A stretch of DNA of 64,000 bases, taken from positions 1 through 64,000 of the forward strand of contig JAJOZX010002581.1 in the NCBI GenBank assembly GCA_023014485.1, given 5' to 3'. The translations under genes and the position numbers were made by a program. Positions 44,124 to 56,377 of this stretch are shown here, in pieces. Every line of letters begins with the position of its first letter. Position 1 is the stretch's first letter. The notes below the pieces were generated by a model that worked only from the letters and a program-made list of their open reading frames with translations, had not been told where the DNA came from and did not search any database. This stretch comes from Bathynomus jamesi. Taxonomy: Eukaryota > Arthropoda > Malacostraca > Isopoda > Cirolanidae.

Positions 44124-44846
44124 AATTTTAACAACTACAGCACAGAGGCGTTGTTTTCATGCCCGATTTGTGCGCGCAATCACTTAAATAAAAGTAATCG
44201 AACTATGAAACTAAAGAGTTTCATGTGCGGATTTTCCCTTTTTTTAGAATTCGTAGATTGTCAATTTAAACCGGACAAGGTCCCCTCATTAGCTTTGGGT
44301 GTAGAAGACAAACTTCGGCCATTAAAATAACTTATCTACTCTAAATCTAGAAAATGAAACATCTGGAAATCCTAGAATATATAACGTTTTGTGCATTCAC
44401 TTTGGCCAATCTTTCACAAGTGACGTCAGATTGTTGCCTCAATTTATAGTCAAGTTCACTCATTTGATAGAAACATTTTTGTTGACACATAAATGCAATT
44501 AAACAATAGCTATTGCATTAAAATTTGAATAAAACATAAACACTGGCTAAGTATTTTCCAGCAATAAAGTAGGATTAATGTACAATTTAAATTAATTCCA
44601 CTTATTATTTCTTTCCAATGAAATGTTTTCAAATGTATGATTTACCGATTTTTTAATTTTTGAGGTGATTTAAACTTTTCAAAGACAAACACATCGTCTT
44701 CAAAGGAAAGTGGAGATCAATGTAAAAACAAAAATTCAAGCATGTTTTTCTTTGAACACTTGTTGTTTTGATAGCGTGAAAGAATTCACTTCAGTTAAGC
44801 AGCAGTTATTTTTAATGATCAGATTTTTCTTTCTAACGTTAACGAG
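44124..44846. other. spacer, no gene seen
   Basis: An open frame at 44094-44330 has no recognisable motif. Confidence 0.55.
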
Positions 44847-45097
44847 TGTTTATCGTTACAAAATATTTTTGCTGTCGGTGAGATAAATGGAATATGTTAA
44901 TTTAGTTTCCTTCACTGGGAGGAGATAGGAGCCGACATCACCACAATTATAAAACATTAATTGTTTTATCGTTGCTTTATTGTTTATCGTTACGAAATAT
45001 TTTTGCCATCGCTGAGATAAATGAAATATGTTAATTTAGTTTCCTTGACTGGTAGGAGATAGGAGCCCACATCACCACAATCCTAAAACATTAATTG
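44847..45097. repeat. tandem duplication, 134-base unit
   Basis: TGTTTATCGTTAC starts a unit at 44847 that recurs at 44981 with about 90 percent identity by eye (shared GGAGATAGGAGCC, CATCACCACAAT). Confidence 0.88.
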
Positions 45098-46329
45098 CAT
45101 CAAAAATTAAAATAATATTCTCGATAACAAAAACCTGATAACTGTAGTTAAATCTTTTATTTTTCTTTATGGTCATAAATTACTGAAAACAAACCAAAGT
45201 TCTATAATATTTCTAAATTCCTTTAAGGTCATAATTTAATGTTGTGAATGTAATTTTAGGTTTTTGATAAAATGTATAAATTTATGGGTTGATAAATAGT
45301 AAAAAACTGTTTTAGGCCACAAGACTATGTTAAACAAGTCAACAGACCTATTCAGGTTGTAACTAGTCATTAAACCTAACGTAGTTAATTTACAGTTAAT
45401 AATGGACAATCCCATCACTTGACTTATTTTTCTTCAAACGTGTCAAATGACTAATTATTTTTAAATCACTCGACTGGTTTCATTTTGTGATTAATTAGTA
45501 GATAAATTTTGTAAAGCGAAACGAATCATATATATAGCTAATAGCGCGTTTCATAGTGATGGTAGTGTAATTAGTTTAATATTCGGATTAACTATACATA
45601 GAATATAAACGGAGTAAAAAATAAATGAGAAATATGAAAGAAATATGCCACTTATTAAAATAAGTGTCGTAAGGATTTTAATGCAGAAATGTGTTGTACT
45701 TGTACCACATTTGCACAATGATACTCATTAATTAATACAGTAATTTATCAGTTTACCAAAATCATATTATTTTAATGTGTACAAAACTGTCAAAGTTGTA
45801 AACTCATTTGAAAACTTTTAGAAGAAATACGTGAATTATTATATCAAGCACAATAATTTCCAAATTACCCTACATTATCACATTTAATTGTTATTTGGTT
45901 ATATTTGCATTATTTATTTTTTTATAATAGAAGAGTAACTAAAATATCTGTACATTTTATATCATATATACGCATGGTCAGCTTACTTTTGTGAAATATA
46001 AGGGTAGTCAAATTCAAGGGTAGTCAAATATAAGGGCAGTCAAATTCAAATCTTAGTTTATAGTTAATGCACTTTTATCGTATTATGCCAATAATCAGCC
46101 TACTCGTGCGAAATGTGTGAGGGTAGTCAGATACACTGTTTTTCATTACTAGTCAAATGCACAAGGCAGATATTGCTAAAAAAGTTGAACGATTTTCTTC
46201 ATCGGTTTGTGAATTTGTTCAGCTGACTATTTTCACATACATTATAACCCCATTTAACTAATTAACTGACCAGTTCATCGTGAAAAGAATTACGGATAAT
46301 CTTAGTATAAGTAAAGGTAGTCAATCGAC
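45098..46329. other. AT-rich spacer with a short tandem repeat
   Basis: No gene. At about 46001-46046 three copies of AAGGGTAGTCAAATTC-like units occur. Confidence 0.6.
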
Positions 46330-46532
46330 GGATCACCTGAAGATCAGGGCCCCCAGCCTTCTCTAGTTAGCCTTATAAGGCTAACTAACGAAAATATCAC
46401 GACCTAACCTAACCAATCGTTAGGTCAACTGTACGCCCTTGACGATTGGTTAGGTTAAGTCGTGATATTTTCGTTAGTTAGCCTTATAAAGCTAACCAAA
46501 GAAGGCTGGGGGCCCTGATCTTCAGGTGATCC
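46330..46532. mobile_element. GGATCA fold-back element, best copy, perfect 8-bp target duplication
   Basis: 203 bp that fold back on themselves almost completely. Left GGATCACCTGAAGATCAGGG and right the mirror CCCTGATCTTCAGGTGATCC. CAATCGAC is repeated exactly at 46322-46329 and 46533-46540. Arms continue through GTTAGCCTTATAAGGC-like sequence and the core repeat; the centre is GTTAGGTCAACTGTACGCCC. No coding capacity. Confidence 0.95.
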
Positions 46533-47499
46533 CAATCGACTAATGATTTTGTGAAAGTTGTCTGAACTTGTGTAAATGACTAGAAGCATAGTAATTTAAC
46601 TAACATTTATAGAGCAACAATGAAACTGACTAAAAAAAATTTACTCTATGTACAGTTGCCAGCATATGTAATGTTCCTCGCCTCACAGGTGATTCGTTAC
46701 ATGTGGCAACGCCGCAGTGATAGTCAAGGTACCCCAACTGGGGGAGGGTGTGGTGGAGGGGGGGACAACCGAGTCCAACAAAATCTAACACAGACATAGA
46801 TATTTAAAGGACAGTTGAGTGTGCAGTCATTGACATACAGGTAATTATAATGTAATGTTTGTGTTCATAAAGATAAACAATTAATATCATCGTGAACAGC
46901 GTTGAACTCCATGTTTACTAGTCTTATACAGTAGTAAGGTTCCATTATGATTACTGCAAGTCTATATGAACAGCTACCACAATACAACGTTTAAAATACT
47001 ACTGAATTTGAACCAAAAATAGACATTACACAACCAACCTCCACACTCCCTCATTCCCCTTCCCCACCCACCAGTCTCGCGTTATTAAATCATTATGTAA
47101 CAATACATATATAGAGAGCCGGATTTATGCAGAGGCGCATGAGGCGCTAGCTGGGGCCCTCGACCAAAAGGGGGTCTTATGGGCAGAATTTATCGCTAGA
47201 TTCTAAACCTGGAAGAAAACATAAAATAATCCATTCTTAATTAAAATGTCAAACTTGGTAGCCCTGGAAACTTAGCAAGTGGATAACCGAATTATACATT
47301 GTGCTTTGTTTTGCGCATGCGCAAAATATGGCGCCGTATCAGCGTTAAGAAAAGGCTACAGAAACATCAAACGTGCTTTAATTAACCTATCTCTATGTGG
47401 ACACGAAAAGCCTGTCTGTCGTTTAGAGGCCAGAAATTTATCAAAAACAATTTGATGAATATGAGACAGCATTATTAACCGTAATCTGGGACAGAATTT

Positions 47500-48273
47500 T
47501 ACAAAGACTTAATTCAACTAGTAAATCGGTGCAGGATCCAACGATAAATACGCTAAAAGCTATTAATCTCGTAAAATTACTGACAGAATTTATTTTAGAA
47601 ATCAGAAACAACTTTAATGATATCGAAGAGGAAGCTAAACTTCTAACTAATGAAACACAGTACACAAATGAGCAATGCCGAATTAAAAAACGAAACATTA
47701 TGCCTGACGAAATACGCGAAATTGATGTAATTTTGCATGGCAGGTATTTATTTGTAGGTAATACATTTAATGTAATTTGCGATACACTTAATGCGGAAAT
47801 AAACCGACGAACAATAGTGTACAACGACATATTACATATGTTTAACGTTTTTTTTAAAAACAATACGAGTTCAAATGAAGTAAACATATGTATTGATAAA
47901 CTTTCGGACGTCTATAAAGAGGACACTGATATTGATCAATTTAAAGACGAAGTACTGCACTTTCTAAAATATATGAAAGAAGAAAAAGCGATAAGTCCAG
48001 TCGATATGTATAATATTATTCTTGATGGCCTAAAATCGACGTTTCCAAATGTAGAAACCATTCTTAAACTTTTTTTTAACGATGCCTGTAACAAACGCAA
48101 GTGGTGCACGGTCCTTTTCAGTTCTAAAAAGAATTAAGTATTACTTAAGAAATAGTTTATTGCAAACAAAAATGTCGAATTTATCTCTCTTATTTATTGA
48201 ATCAGATATAACAAAATCCATAAATTATGATGATGTTATTAATTCTTTCACGAAATCAAAAACAAGAAAAAAT

Positions 48274-48307
<34 letters not shown>

Positions 48308-48324
48308 ATAATCGTTTGGAGTAA
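47500..48324 (+). pseudogene. hAT transposase C-terminal part
   Basis: The 202-codon frame (47529-48137) reads a helical domain (MPDEIREIDVILHGRYLFVG, INRRTIVYNDIL). A frameshift near 48090 leads to NASGARSFSVLKRIKYYLRN and LLFIESDITKSINYDDVINS, the hAT dimerisation block (usual form ERSFSxLKRIKxYLR). The N-terminal zinc finger and first catalytic region are missing. Confidence 0.82.
48277..48305. repeat. (TA)n microsatellite in the hAT gene end
   Basis: About 14 TA units placed just after the RKN end of the hAT frame. Confidence 0.92.
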
Positions 48325-48810
48325 TTTTTCAATTTTGGTAATTTACTATTTTTATCGTACTCGTATGTTGTGAAATAAATTATAAATCGGTTGTTTCTAT
48401 TTTTCTTACAATTTTCTTTCATGGCTAAAACTTAAGGGGCCTCAGTTTGCCTTTGCGCCTCGGGCCTCATGTAGTCTAAATACGGCTCTGCATATAGACT
48501 TGCAGTAATAATAATGGAACCTTATTACTGTATAAGACTAGTAACCTACATGGAGTTCAACGCTGTTCACAATCATATTAATTGTTTATCTTTATGAACA
48601 CAAACATTACATTATAATTACCTGTATTTCAATGACTGCACATTCAACTGTCCTTTAAATATCTATGTCTGTTTTAGATGTTGTTGGACTCAGTTGTCCC
48701 ACCTCCACCCGACTTTCCCCCAGTTGGAGTACCATGACTATCACTGCGGCGTTGCCACATGTACGGAGTCGCCTGTGAGGTGAGGAACATTACATATGCT
48801 GGCAACTGTA

Positions 48811-49925
48811 CATGCAGCCTTTCCATCCGCATTATATTTCTTACTCACCTTACAAACTGTATGAAATAATACCTTCACTATACAATATTTAAACCTTAGA
48901 AACTATGTTCCATTTTTAATAAATACGACTACTATTCTTTTTAGCACAGAATCAAGTTCTGTAATGCGGTTTCCTCGCATCGTATGACTGAAATGTGTTC
49001 TATGATGTAAAAGCTTTGATTCGTAAATAGCTGTTACTACGCAACAAAGTAAGGTGCTCTTCTCGGTGCAGCAAACTTTTTCTTTATATCCCTTGAAGTT
49101 ATACAATAATTATCACTGTATCAAAACTGAATTTGGGCTTATAATCTAAGCATTCACTGCGTTAACATTACATTTTTCCTAAAAATATCGCAAAGCCTAT
49201 AGGTCTGAAATTTTTAACGTCAGTTTCAGTGATATTTATTAACTTCCTGTCAGCTGCAGATTTTTTTCCAAAGTTAATAGAAAAATATAACAATAACTAA
49301 TAATTAGATGTTAAATGATTGTTAAACGAGGGAAATTAAAAGTTCATGATATGAAAATCAGATTACGGTCTTTCTTTTTAAATATGTCAGTGTTTATTGT
49401 TCTTACACGCCTGTAAATCAAAAACATTTAATTATAGACAAGAAACGAAAAAGTATAGCTTCATCCGCATTTCATCTGCAGTTATCAATAATGTATCATG
49501 CAATTAATAAATGTAATTCTGTTTTATAAATAATCTAAGGCTTGAAATTACAGTTGAATTAATGCAAGACTTATTTTGAGAGACTTAAGGAAGACTCAAA
49601 CACTTTTTATCACTTAAACCTTTTTCAAATGTGCCGTTCCGAATTTTTCGCAGTTTCAGTAGTTTATTGAGGGTAAAGCTCTCAGTGGTGCCGGTAACGC
49701 TTGTCAGTTTCGTGCTCCTTCTTCCTATCAAAATTAACAGTGTTCAAAGTCAATGAACCATTGTGTTACTTCTCCACTAAAATTTGTGAATGTGCCAAGA
49801 TTACGCAGTTACAATCCCATCAGATAAATTGCAATACTTAACTAGTAATATTACATAAAATATATCTTCAAAATTTTCTAGCGACATCCGGCACTGCCTT
49901 TATAGTCCTACGGCAAGCAGTGACC
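48811..49925. other. spacer, no gene seen
   Basis: No recognisable motif or repeat; AT-rich. Confidence 0.55.
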
Positions 49926-50014
49926 TTGAAGGAACGGGTATAAAAACAACCGAACGTACAAGACCGTTAAACGTACGAACGAACGAACGAACGAGTGAAT
50001 CTTAACCCCATAAA

Positions 50015-50966
50015 TTGCTCAGAATGGCTTCCAAAGGTCAGGTAAACGTCCTGAAATTAGAAATGAAGGATCTAGCAAATAAGTATAATTCCCTCTTTGA
50101 CTTAGTGCACAAAAGTAATAGTGTAATCAAAGACCTTGAGGCAGTAATAAAAGTTGTACAACATAATAACGAATTGTTAAAGAGGGACAATGCAAAACTG
50201 GAATATAGAAATATGGAGCTCAAAAAGAGCATTCAGTATGCACACGACGAGATAAAGGATCTTAACTCTAGTCTAAACTCGCTTACTAAAAATAATCATA
50301 GCATGGAGTTGATAAAAAACGAGCACGATTCAATTAGGAATAAATTAAACAGCCTAGACGATAATTCACGTGCCAATAACTTAATCATAATGGGGGTATT
50401 TGAAATGAATAGAGAAACAAACGGCGAAACGAAGAAAAAGGTGGAGGACAATAAAAGATAGACTGAATTTGGGGAATATTAAGATCAAAAGTGCTTTTAG
50501 AATAAAAAAAACAAATTCCACCACAAAAAGCAAATTCTAAAGTTAATGACATAACTGAAACTAAGACGCCCACTTCAGCCACAAAAGTAATATGTGAGGA
50601 TGAACCTCACAGAGATTTAATACTAAAAAACAGAAGAAAGCTGAAAGGATCAAAAACCTTCGTCAATGACGACGTATGTGAGGAAACACGTAAAATTCGT
50701 AAAGAAAAGCTCCCTAAACTCACAGAAGCGAGGAGACTCGGGAAAGTTGCCTACTTCCTTGGAGCGAAGTTAATTATTAAAGAAAGAGAGACTCCTCCAA
50801 CGCGGAATACTTCGGTCAAAGGAGTTCACCTTGTTAGTGAAGAAGCATTCGAGGCTATGAGAACTACGAAAACGCCAGCCGACAGTCGGCACACAGGAGG
50901 CCTGCGAATAACTCCGCCTACAATCTCAACAGTCGACTTTCCCATTCTCGGCTCAACTGGGCGGTA
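50015..50966 (+). pseudogene. LINE ORF1 protein
   Basis: The first 148 codons (50015-50461) are open: a coiled coil (VLKLEMKDLANKYNSLFDLV to about residue 120, heptads rich in L, I and N) then NNLIIMGVFEMN, the usual start of a LINE ORF1 RNA-binding domain. A frameshift near 50455 is followed by HRDLILKNRRKLKGSKTF, FVNDDVCEETRKIRKEKLPK and GKVAYFLGAKLIIKE, the conserved C-terminal part. ORF1 proteins bind LINE RNA and act as chaperones. Broken here, but all domains are visible. Confidence 0.82.
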
Positions 50967-51018
50967 ACCCCTTATTCCCGTATTCTGTATTTAGTGAAAT
51001 TGTTTGAGAACTACTGTT

Positions 51019-54000
51019 AAATGGCTTTCATCAATAAAGACTTTCATAGTATATGTGCCGATATTAATCATTTCAATTCATTACCAAAAAGTTCTATATC
51101 CAGTTTAGAGAATCTAGAACAGGAATCTGGTGTAGGCAATTGCATGGTCTCATCGATAGACGAGTTCAATGCCTTTGTATTACAAAAAAGTTATTTATAA
51201 AAATCTTTCAGTGCTAAATCTAAACATTCGAAGCATACCTAGGAACTATAACTACTTATTGGCCCTTTTGAAAACTTCTACGGTCAAATTTAGTGTTATA
51301 ATTCTCACGGAAACCTGGTTAAATAGTAGTATTAAAAACCTATATAATATAGATAATTACGGTGCTTATCATACTTCAACATCAATTTGCAATCTGAAGA
51401 AACCTCTCATAAATTTTTAAACTTAATGAATTCTTTCTATCTTAGTCATTCTATTACCAAACCCACTCGAGTCTGCAGCTATGGCAATCGAATAACAGAA
51501 TCTACGATTGATAATATATTTGTAAATATCAATGCCCTCGTAAATTCTAGAATTATAACCAGTGGTGTAGTGCTAAATAAAGAAGTGAGGGAACGCATTT
51601 TGAAAGTGTTACTCAGATGCGGGGGGGACAATGGCGAGCGCGGCGAGCCCATACAGCTGGGGGTCCGGGGGCACTGTAAGCCCCCCGGGAAATCTTTTGA
51701 AATCTGACCAATTTCAGGGATATTTTGTTTGGAGGTCATATGCACTGAATATTAGGATATATTCCAAGGTTGAAGATGCAGTATTTCCAGTGTCATTAGA
51801 TATACGACATCCAGTGCGATCAATAAAAATAGCTAACAACTGGAATGATTAACTAAAAAAAGTTAACAACTGGTACGCCGTGGTGACTGTTTCACCAGAT
51901 CTTTATAGGCTAGCATTGCCTCAGTCGAAGCTAAAAGAAATGAAGCAGTCAATGATTCTTTCTCATATTTCTTCTAGGGGTGGGAATTAAAATTTCATGA
52001 CGTTAGAGATTTGTAAGTTCGGATTTATTTGAAATAGTGAGGGAACGCCGTTCCGTCTACCAAAAAAAGTAAGGGAACGCCGTTCCGTCTACCAAAAAAA
52101 GTAAGGGAACGCCGTGATCATTTTCCTACTTACGCTATATTCAATAACATTGTTCAGGTTGCGGACAAAACAACTATTGATTACAGAATATTCTGAGAGG
52201 TTAACAAAAGAAAATTTATCGGGGCTGTAGAAAATACTCGACTTGACTGTGACGAACCTTTAAATGACCCAGATCATATGTTTAAGTTCTTCTATGACAC
52301 CTTATACCATATTTTTAATATTTGCTTTCCTTTAAGGAGAAAAACAGTTTCGCCCAAAAGTGTCGCAAATCCATGGGTCACTCCAGGAATTATCACTTCA
52401 ATAAAGAACAGAGATAAATTATTCAAATTGCAATCACAGAGCAAAATTCCTAAAATACAATATACTCAATACAGAAACAAATTAGCTAAAATAATCAAAA
52501 TTGCAAAATATAACTATTATAACAATCAATTTTCCAAACATAAAGGAGACATGAAAAACACTTGGACAACCATAAACAATCTTCTCGGAAAACAAATTAA
52601 GAAAAATTCAATAGAGAAATTAAATGTTGATAATAAAGAAATTACTGATGATACTGCTATTGCAGACTCTTTAAATGCACATTTTACTTCAATAGCGGAT
52701 AAGCTTCGCTCACAATTAATAAATAATGATCACTCACCTCTAGAATATATGCCAGCCAGCCCACTAAATTCATTTTCTTTTGTTCCTGCTACCTCTACTG
52801 AGGTCCAGAATATTATTGGTAAATTAAAAAATACAAAAAATAACATTCATAACATTCCTGTACCTATACTGAAACTTGTTAAAGATAAGATATCTGTAAT
52901 TTTGGCTAAAATTATCACTCAAAGTATTTACAAAGGAATATTCCCATCAATGCTAAAAACTGGTTGTATAACACCCCTTTTTAAAGGGGGTGATCCTACA
53001 CTAGCAACAAATTACAGGCCGGTGTGTTCATTATCTGTGTTCAGCAAAATTTTTGAAAAAATTGTAAAAAGTAGAATGCAGCGATATTTAGAATCCTACA
53101 ATTTATTATCTCCAAATCAATATGGCTTTCGTAATAATAAAACAACGGAAATGGCTATTTTAAATCTTATGGAAAATTTAAATAGAGCCAAGGAGAACAA
53201 AAAAATAATGATATCAATATTTATGGATTTGAGTAAGACGTTTGATGTAATAGACCATAATATTCTCCTTAATAAATTATATTGTTACGGTTTTAGAGGA
53301 GCAATCAGTGATTGGTTTAAAAGTTATTTGTCCAATAGATATCATTTTGTATCAGTAAATAAGGTTTGCTCAACTAAAGCGCTTGTCAAACATAGTATGC
53401 CACAGGGCTCAGTTCTGAGTCACTGTTATTTTTATTATATATAAATGACCTTCCACGTTCATCTGATATACTGAACTTCATAATGTTTGTAGATGATACA
53501 ACTCTCTCTTTTTCTTGCAAAGATGTTAATACAGCTAAGAATATATTTCATTCAGAATTCATCAGTGTAATGACATGGTTGACCACCAATAAACTCTTCC
53601 TAAATACCAGTAAAACAAATTTCATGATTTTTACTAATAAAAGAAATGTATATCTTGATGAACTTAATGTTAATGAAATCGCCATAAAGGAGTGTACTGT
53701 AACAAAATTTGTTGGTGTAATGCTAGATAAGAATTTTCAATGGAGTGATCATGTAAATTATATCGCGAAAAAGATTTCAAGGAGCGTTGCTATAATGTTT
53801 AAACTTAGAAATGTAGTCCCTAAACAAGTTTTATTGACTCTTTATAATACTCTTGTTCTTCCTTATATAACATACTGCATCCTTGTTTGGGGAAACTCCG
53901 CTAACAAAGCATTAAATGGTATCTTTGTCATTCAAAAAAGAGCAATGAGGTTATTATCTGATGCTGAATTCCTTGATCACTCTAGTGCATTATTTAAAGA

Positions 54001-54310
54001 GCTAAACCTACTAAAGCTCAACGATATAACCAAACTGGCACATTTTATTTTTATTTACAAATGTAAGAACAAAATCATAAATTTGGAATGGGTAAATAGA
54101 TATTTTGTAACTCATCAAGAAATCCACTCGTATCAGACCAGAAATAGATCAAAGCTTGTTATACCTCAATTTAGACTGTCTCCATCTCAAAAACTACCCA
54201 TTTTCATTGGATTGAAACTATGGAATGACTTGCATGCCGATATAAAAAATATTGTGACTGTACATTTGTTTAAAACCAAGTTGAAATCCCGATTAATAAT
54301 GGCATACTAA
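51019..54310 (+). pseudogene. LINE ORF2: endonuclease and reverse transcriptase, broken
   Basis: Endonuclease: LSVLNLNIRSIPRNYNYLLA, VIILTETWLNSS and, after a frameshift, SITKPTRVCSYGNRITESTI. A GC-rich insertion separates SGV from the SDHFP motif. RT: 388-codon frame 52278-53444 with NPWVTPGIITSIKNRD, TPLFKGGDPTLATNYRPVC, motif A MDLSKTFDVIDHN and motif B MPQGSVLS. A one-base change breaks the frame near 53420. 275-codon frame 53483-54310 starts MFVDDTT, where the other copy has FADD, and runs to the C-terminus (YQTRNRSKLVIPQ, LFKTKLKSRLIM). Confidence 0.9.
51565..52108. mobile_element. GC-rich insertion in the LINE endonuclease
   Basis: It breaks the frame between ATAACCAGTGGTGTA and GATCATTTTCC. 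The left part carries a C/G-rich block (GGGGGTCCGGGGGCACTG, 51650). The right end has three tandem copies of a 32-base unit (AGTAAGGGAACGCCGTTCCG...) at 52036, 52068 and 52100; the left end also has GTGAGGGAACGC. CAGTGGTGTAGTG at its left edge resembles a hAT end, but no matching right end was seen. Confidence 0.6.
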
Positions 54311-54605
54311 CAAAAATCTAGGATTAATATCCACTAATATTGTTTAATATTGTTCATTAATATTGTTTAATATTGTAGTACATGTTTTAACTAGCTATTA
54401 ATAATACTTATTTACTATTTATTTTTTATCATTATTAATTTATAACAACTAGCTGCTTATTTTGATAAGAGCCCAGTAAAGCCTAAAGCTTAAGGGCCAA
54501 ATTAAATAAAATAAATAGTTGAGCTTCACAATTATTCATGTCATTGTAAATTAAAGAAAATTATTTATTTTATTATTATTAATAAAGGTTATTCTATCTA
54601 TCTAT

Positions 54606-55282
54606 CGATCTATCTAAGTTCATATAAAGAGCAAAAGAAAATCTAACCTATTTTTTCCTCTTTAAAACTGTCGATCCCTTCGTGAGAAATGTTTAAATTG
54701 GTTTAAGAGTTACTAAGTTTGAAATCTTATTTTATTTAAACGTCTTCTCTTCTTTCAGATGCTGACCTAAGAATTCTTTTTATATTAAAATTTTATAAAT
54801 AAAATAACTGCGCATTTTATCCGCCATAAAATAATATTTTCAACTGCAACAACTGTGTTACATAGGTTTATTACATAAACACCGCGTGTTCTCTAAGTGT
54901 AGAGGTATGGAGAGATATTTAGTCAGTTTATGATAGAATACAGAATAATTCCTTTCAGGTCCTGCGCCGAAACGAGGAAAATACTTCCGGATGTTAAGTA
55001 CAATGGCGGTTCATTCATCGGTTTGGGTCATCCGGAATACGGTTTTTAGTATATAGGAATAGAGAGGATTTTATCCGAGTAAATTTTCAGTTCTTTTCTT
55101 TCATTTAGTGAAAGATTAGAAGTACCAAAGATAAAGTTTTAATGTCGATAAGGAGTTTCGTTTTGTCTTTCCCAATCCTGTTAATCAACTTTTAATAAAA
55201 TATAAACGATGATAACATATAAAAAACTCTTCCAAAAACTTAATATTAACAGAATATTCTCTCTCCCCCTCTCTCCTTCCAG

Positions 55283-55283
<1 letters not shown>
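54606..55283. other. spacer, no gene seen
   Basis: No motif recognised. Confidence 0.55.

Positions 55284-55364
<81 letters not shown>
55284..55364. repeat. (TA)n microsatellite
   Basis: About 40 TA units, the longest in the window, abutting the hairpin at 55363. Confidence 0.97.
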
Positions 55365-55367
<3 letters not shown>

Positions 55368-55507
55368 CAAACAACCACAGGGAAAAGGAAACACAAAGTC
55401 CGAGCTCTTTCGTGATATATTCACATTCTGTTCCTTCTTGATAATGTGAATATATCACGAAAGCGCTCGGACTTTGTGTTTCCTTTTCCCTGTGGTTGTT
55501 TGCTTAT
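55363..55507. repeat. 145-bp hairpin, ~62-base arms
   Basis: The left arm starts TAAGCAAACAACCACAGGG and the right arm mirrors it through TGTGGTTGTTTGCTTA. Only a few mismatches (GAGCTCTTTCG against GAGCGCTTTCG). The loop of about 16 bases is CTGTTCCTTCTTGATA. Adjacent to (TA)n. No TIR-like ends or coding. Confidence 0.92.
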
Positions 55508-55544
55508 TAATAAGGTCACGTGTTATTTTGTGATTTTAGTGCAT

Positions 55545-55583
55545 AATATATATATATATATATAATATATATATATATATATA
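55545..55583. repeat. (TA)n microsatellite
   Basis: Imperfect TA tract. Confidence 0.93.
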
Positions 55584-55594
55584 CTGTATATGCT

Positions 55595-55672
55595 TTTCCT
55601 TTCTTTTTAACCTTTCAGGCGTTCCATGCGATAATTCCTCGTTTCACGGAGGTCAGACTTGTTTCCCGTCCT
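55595..55672 (+). repeat. microsatellite-associated dispersed repeat, copy 1
   Basis: AACCTTTCAGGCGTTCCATG, then CGATAATTCCTCGTTTCACG and CTTGTTTCCCGTCCTCTT, running into (TA)n. A related copy lies at 62762-62835. Confidence 0.7.

Positions 55673-55674
<2 letters not shown>

Positions 55675-55721
<47 letters not shown>
55675..55721. repeat. (TA)n microsatellite
   Basis: About 23 TA units. Confidence 0.95.
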
Positions 55722-55723
<2 letters not shown>

Positions 55724-55998
55724 GAGTTTCATCTTATATAATTTTTCTCTCGTGAGTGGATTCAGATTAATTTCTTTTGATGAGTGCTCGTCAGGAAAAT
55801 GACGATCCCTGAAACAATTTTAGGTTGAGTGACTTCTGTTACTTCTCAAAGTGCGATGTATATATTTTTCGATGGGCCAATATTCAGTATTTCTCAGAGT
55901 GCAATGTACAGGGTGTACATAAAGTCAGGATCTATTTTTGTGAAGCACTTGGAAATTATATGGAATTCAATCATAAAATGATATAGTGGTAACATTTA

Positions 55999-56340
55999 TT
56001 AAATAATTAAAGTAGGATTTGACGTGACGCCCATCAGTATCCCTGCACAGCTCAAATCGTTCGCAGCATTTCTAAACACATTCTGGAGCATTTGCGGAGT
56101 TATGTTATCTGCAGCAGTTCGTATACGTGTACGTACGTTTTCAAGACTCGTAATCTTCGTCTGATAGACGTGCGATTTGATAAAGCCCCATGCAAAGAAA
56201 TCTAAAGGGGTTAAATCTGGTGATCTCGCTGGCCAAGGTCTTTGTTGCTTCCGTGTCCGATCCAGCGATTTGGAAAACGTCCATTTAGATAATCCTGAAC
56301 AATTTTGGCATAGTGACAAGGAGCACCATCATGTTCATAG
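55999..56340 (-). pseudogene. DD41D transposase C-terminal half, left arm
   Basis: Minus strand reads VYEHDGAPCHYAKIVQDYLN, FPNRWIGHGSN, a frameshift, WPARSPDLTPLDFFAWGFIK and QMLQNVFRNAA. The second and third catalytic Asp are present; the N-terminal DNA-binding part and first Asp are absent. Confidence 0.85.
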
Positions 56341-56377
56341 ACAACGGTACTAACAATCCTATCCCCGTCGTCTATAA

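Larger units (their letters stand above)
47116..48490 (+). mobile_element. truncated hAT transposon nested in the long-TIR element
   Basis: Ends GAGCCGGATTTATGCAGAG and, inverted, CAGAGCCGTATTTAGAC, a typical hAT terminus (CAGAGCCG). Flanks CATATATAGA and CATATAGA look like an 8-bp duplication with a TA slip. It contains the C-terminal half of a hAT transposase. Confidence 0.8.
46653..48808. mobile_element. DNA transposon with ~315-bp TIRs, non-coding interior
   Basis: Left arm 46653-46967 starts CAGTTGCCAGCATATGTAAT; the right arm 48494-48808 mirrors it. TA flanks both ends (46651-46652, 48809-48810). The arms share a G/C-rich block near 46730 and the segment AACAGCGTTGAACTCCATG. Apart from the nested hAT element only about 140 bases of unique interior remain, with no transposase. 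Probably non-autonomous. Confidence 0.85.
49930..54605 (+). mobile_element. jockey/CR1-group LINE, nearly full length
   Basis: 5' region with TATAAAAAC at 49941 and (ACGA)n at 49976-49994, ORF1 (50015-50966), ORF2 (about 51019-54310), then a 3' UTR and a (TCTA)n tail at 54590-54605. Same family as 41372-44123, which shares the RT, UTR and tail. A GC-rich insert interrupts the endonuclease at 51565-52108. Frameshifts and stops are few per kb. Confidence 0.92.
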
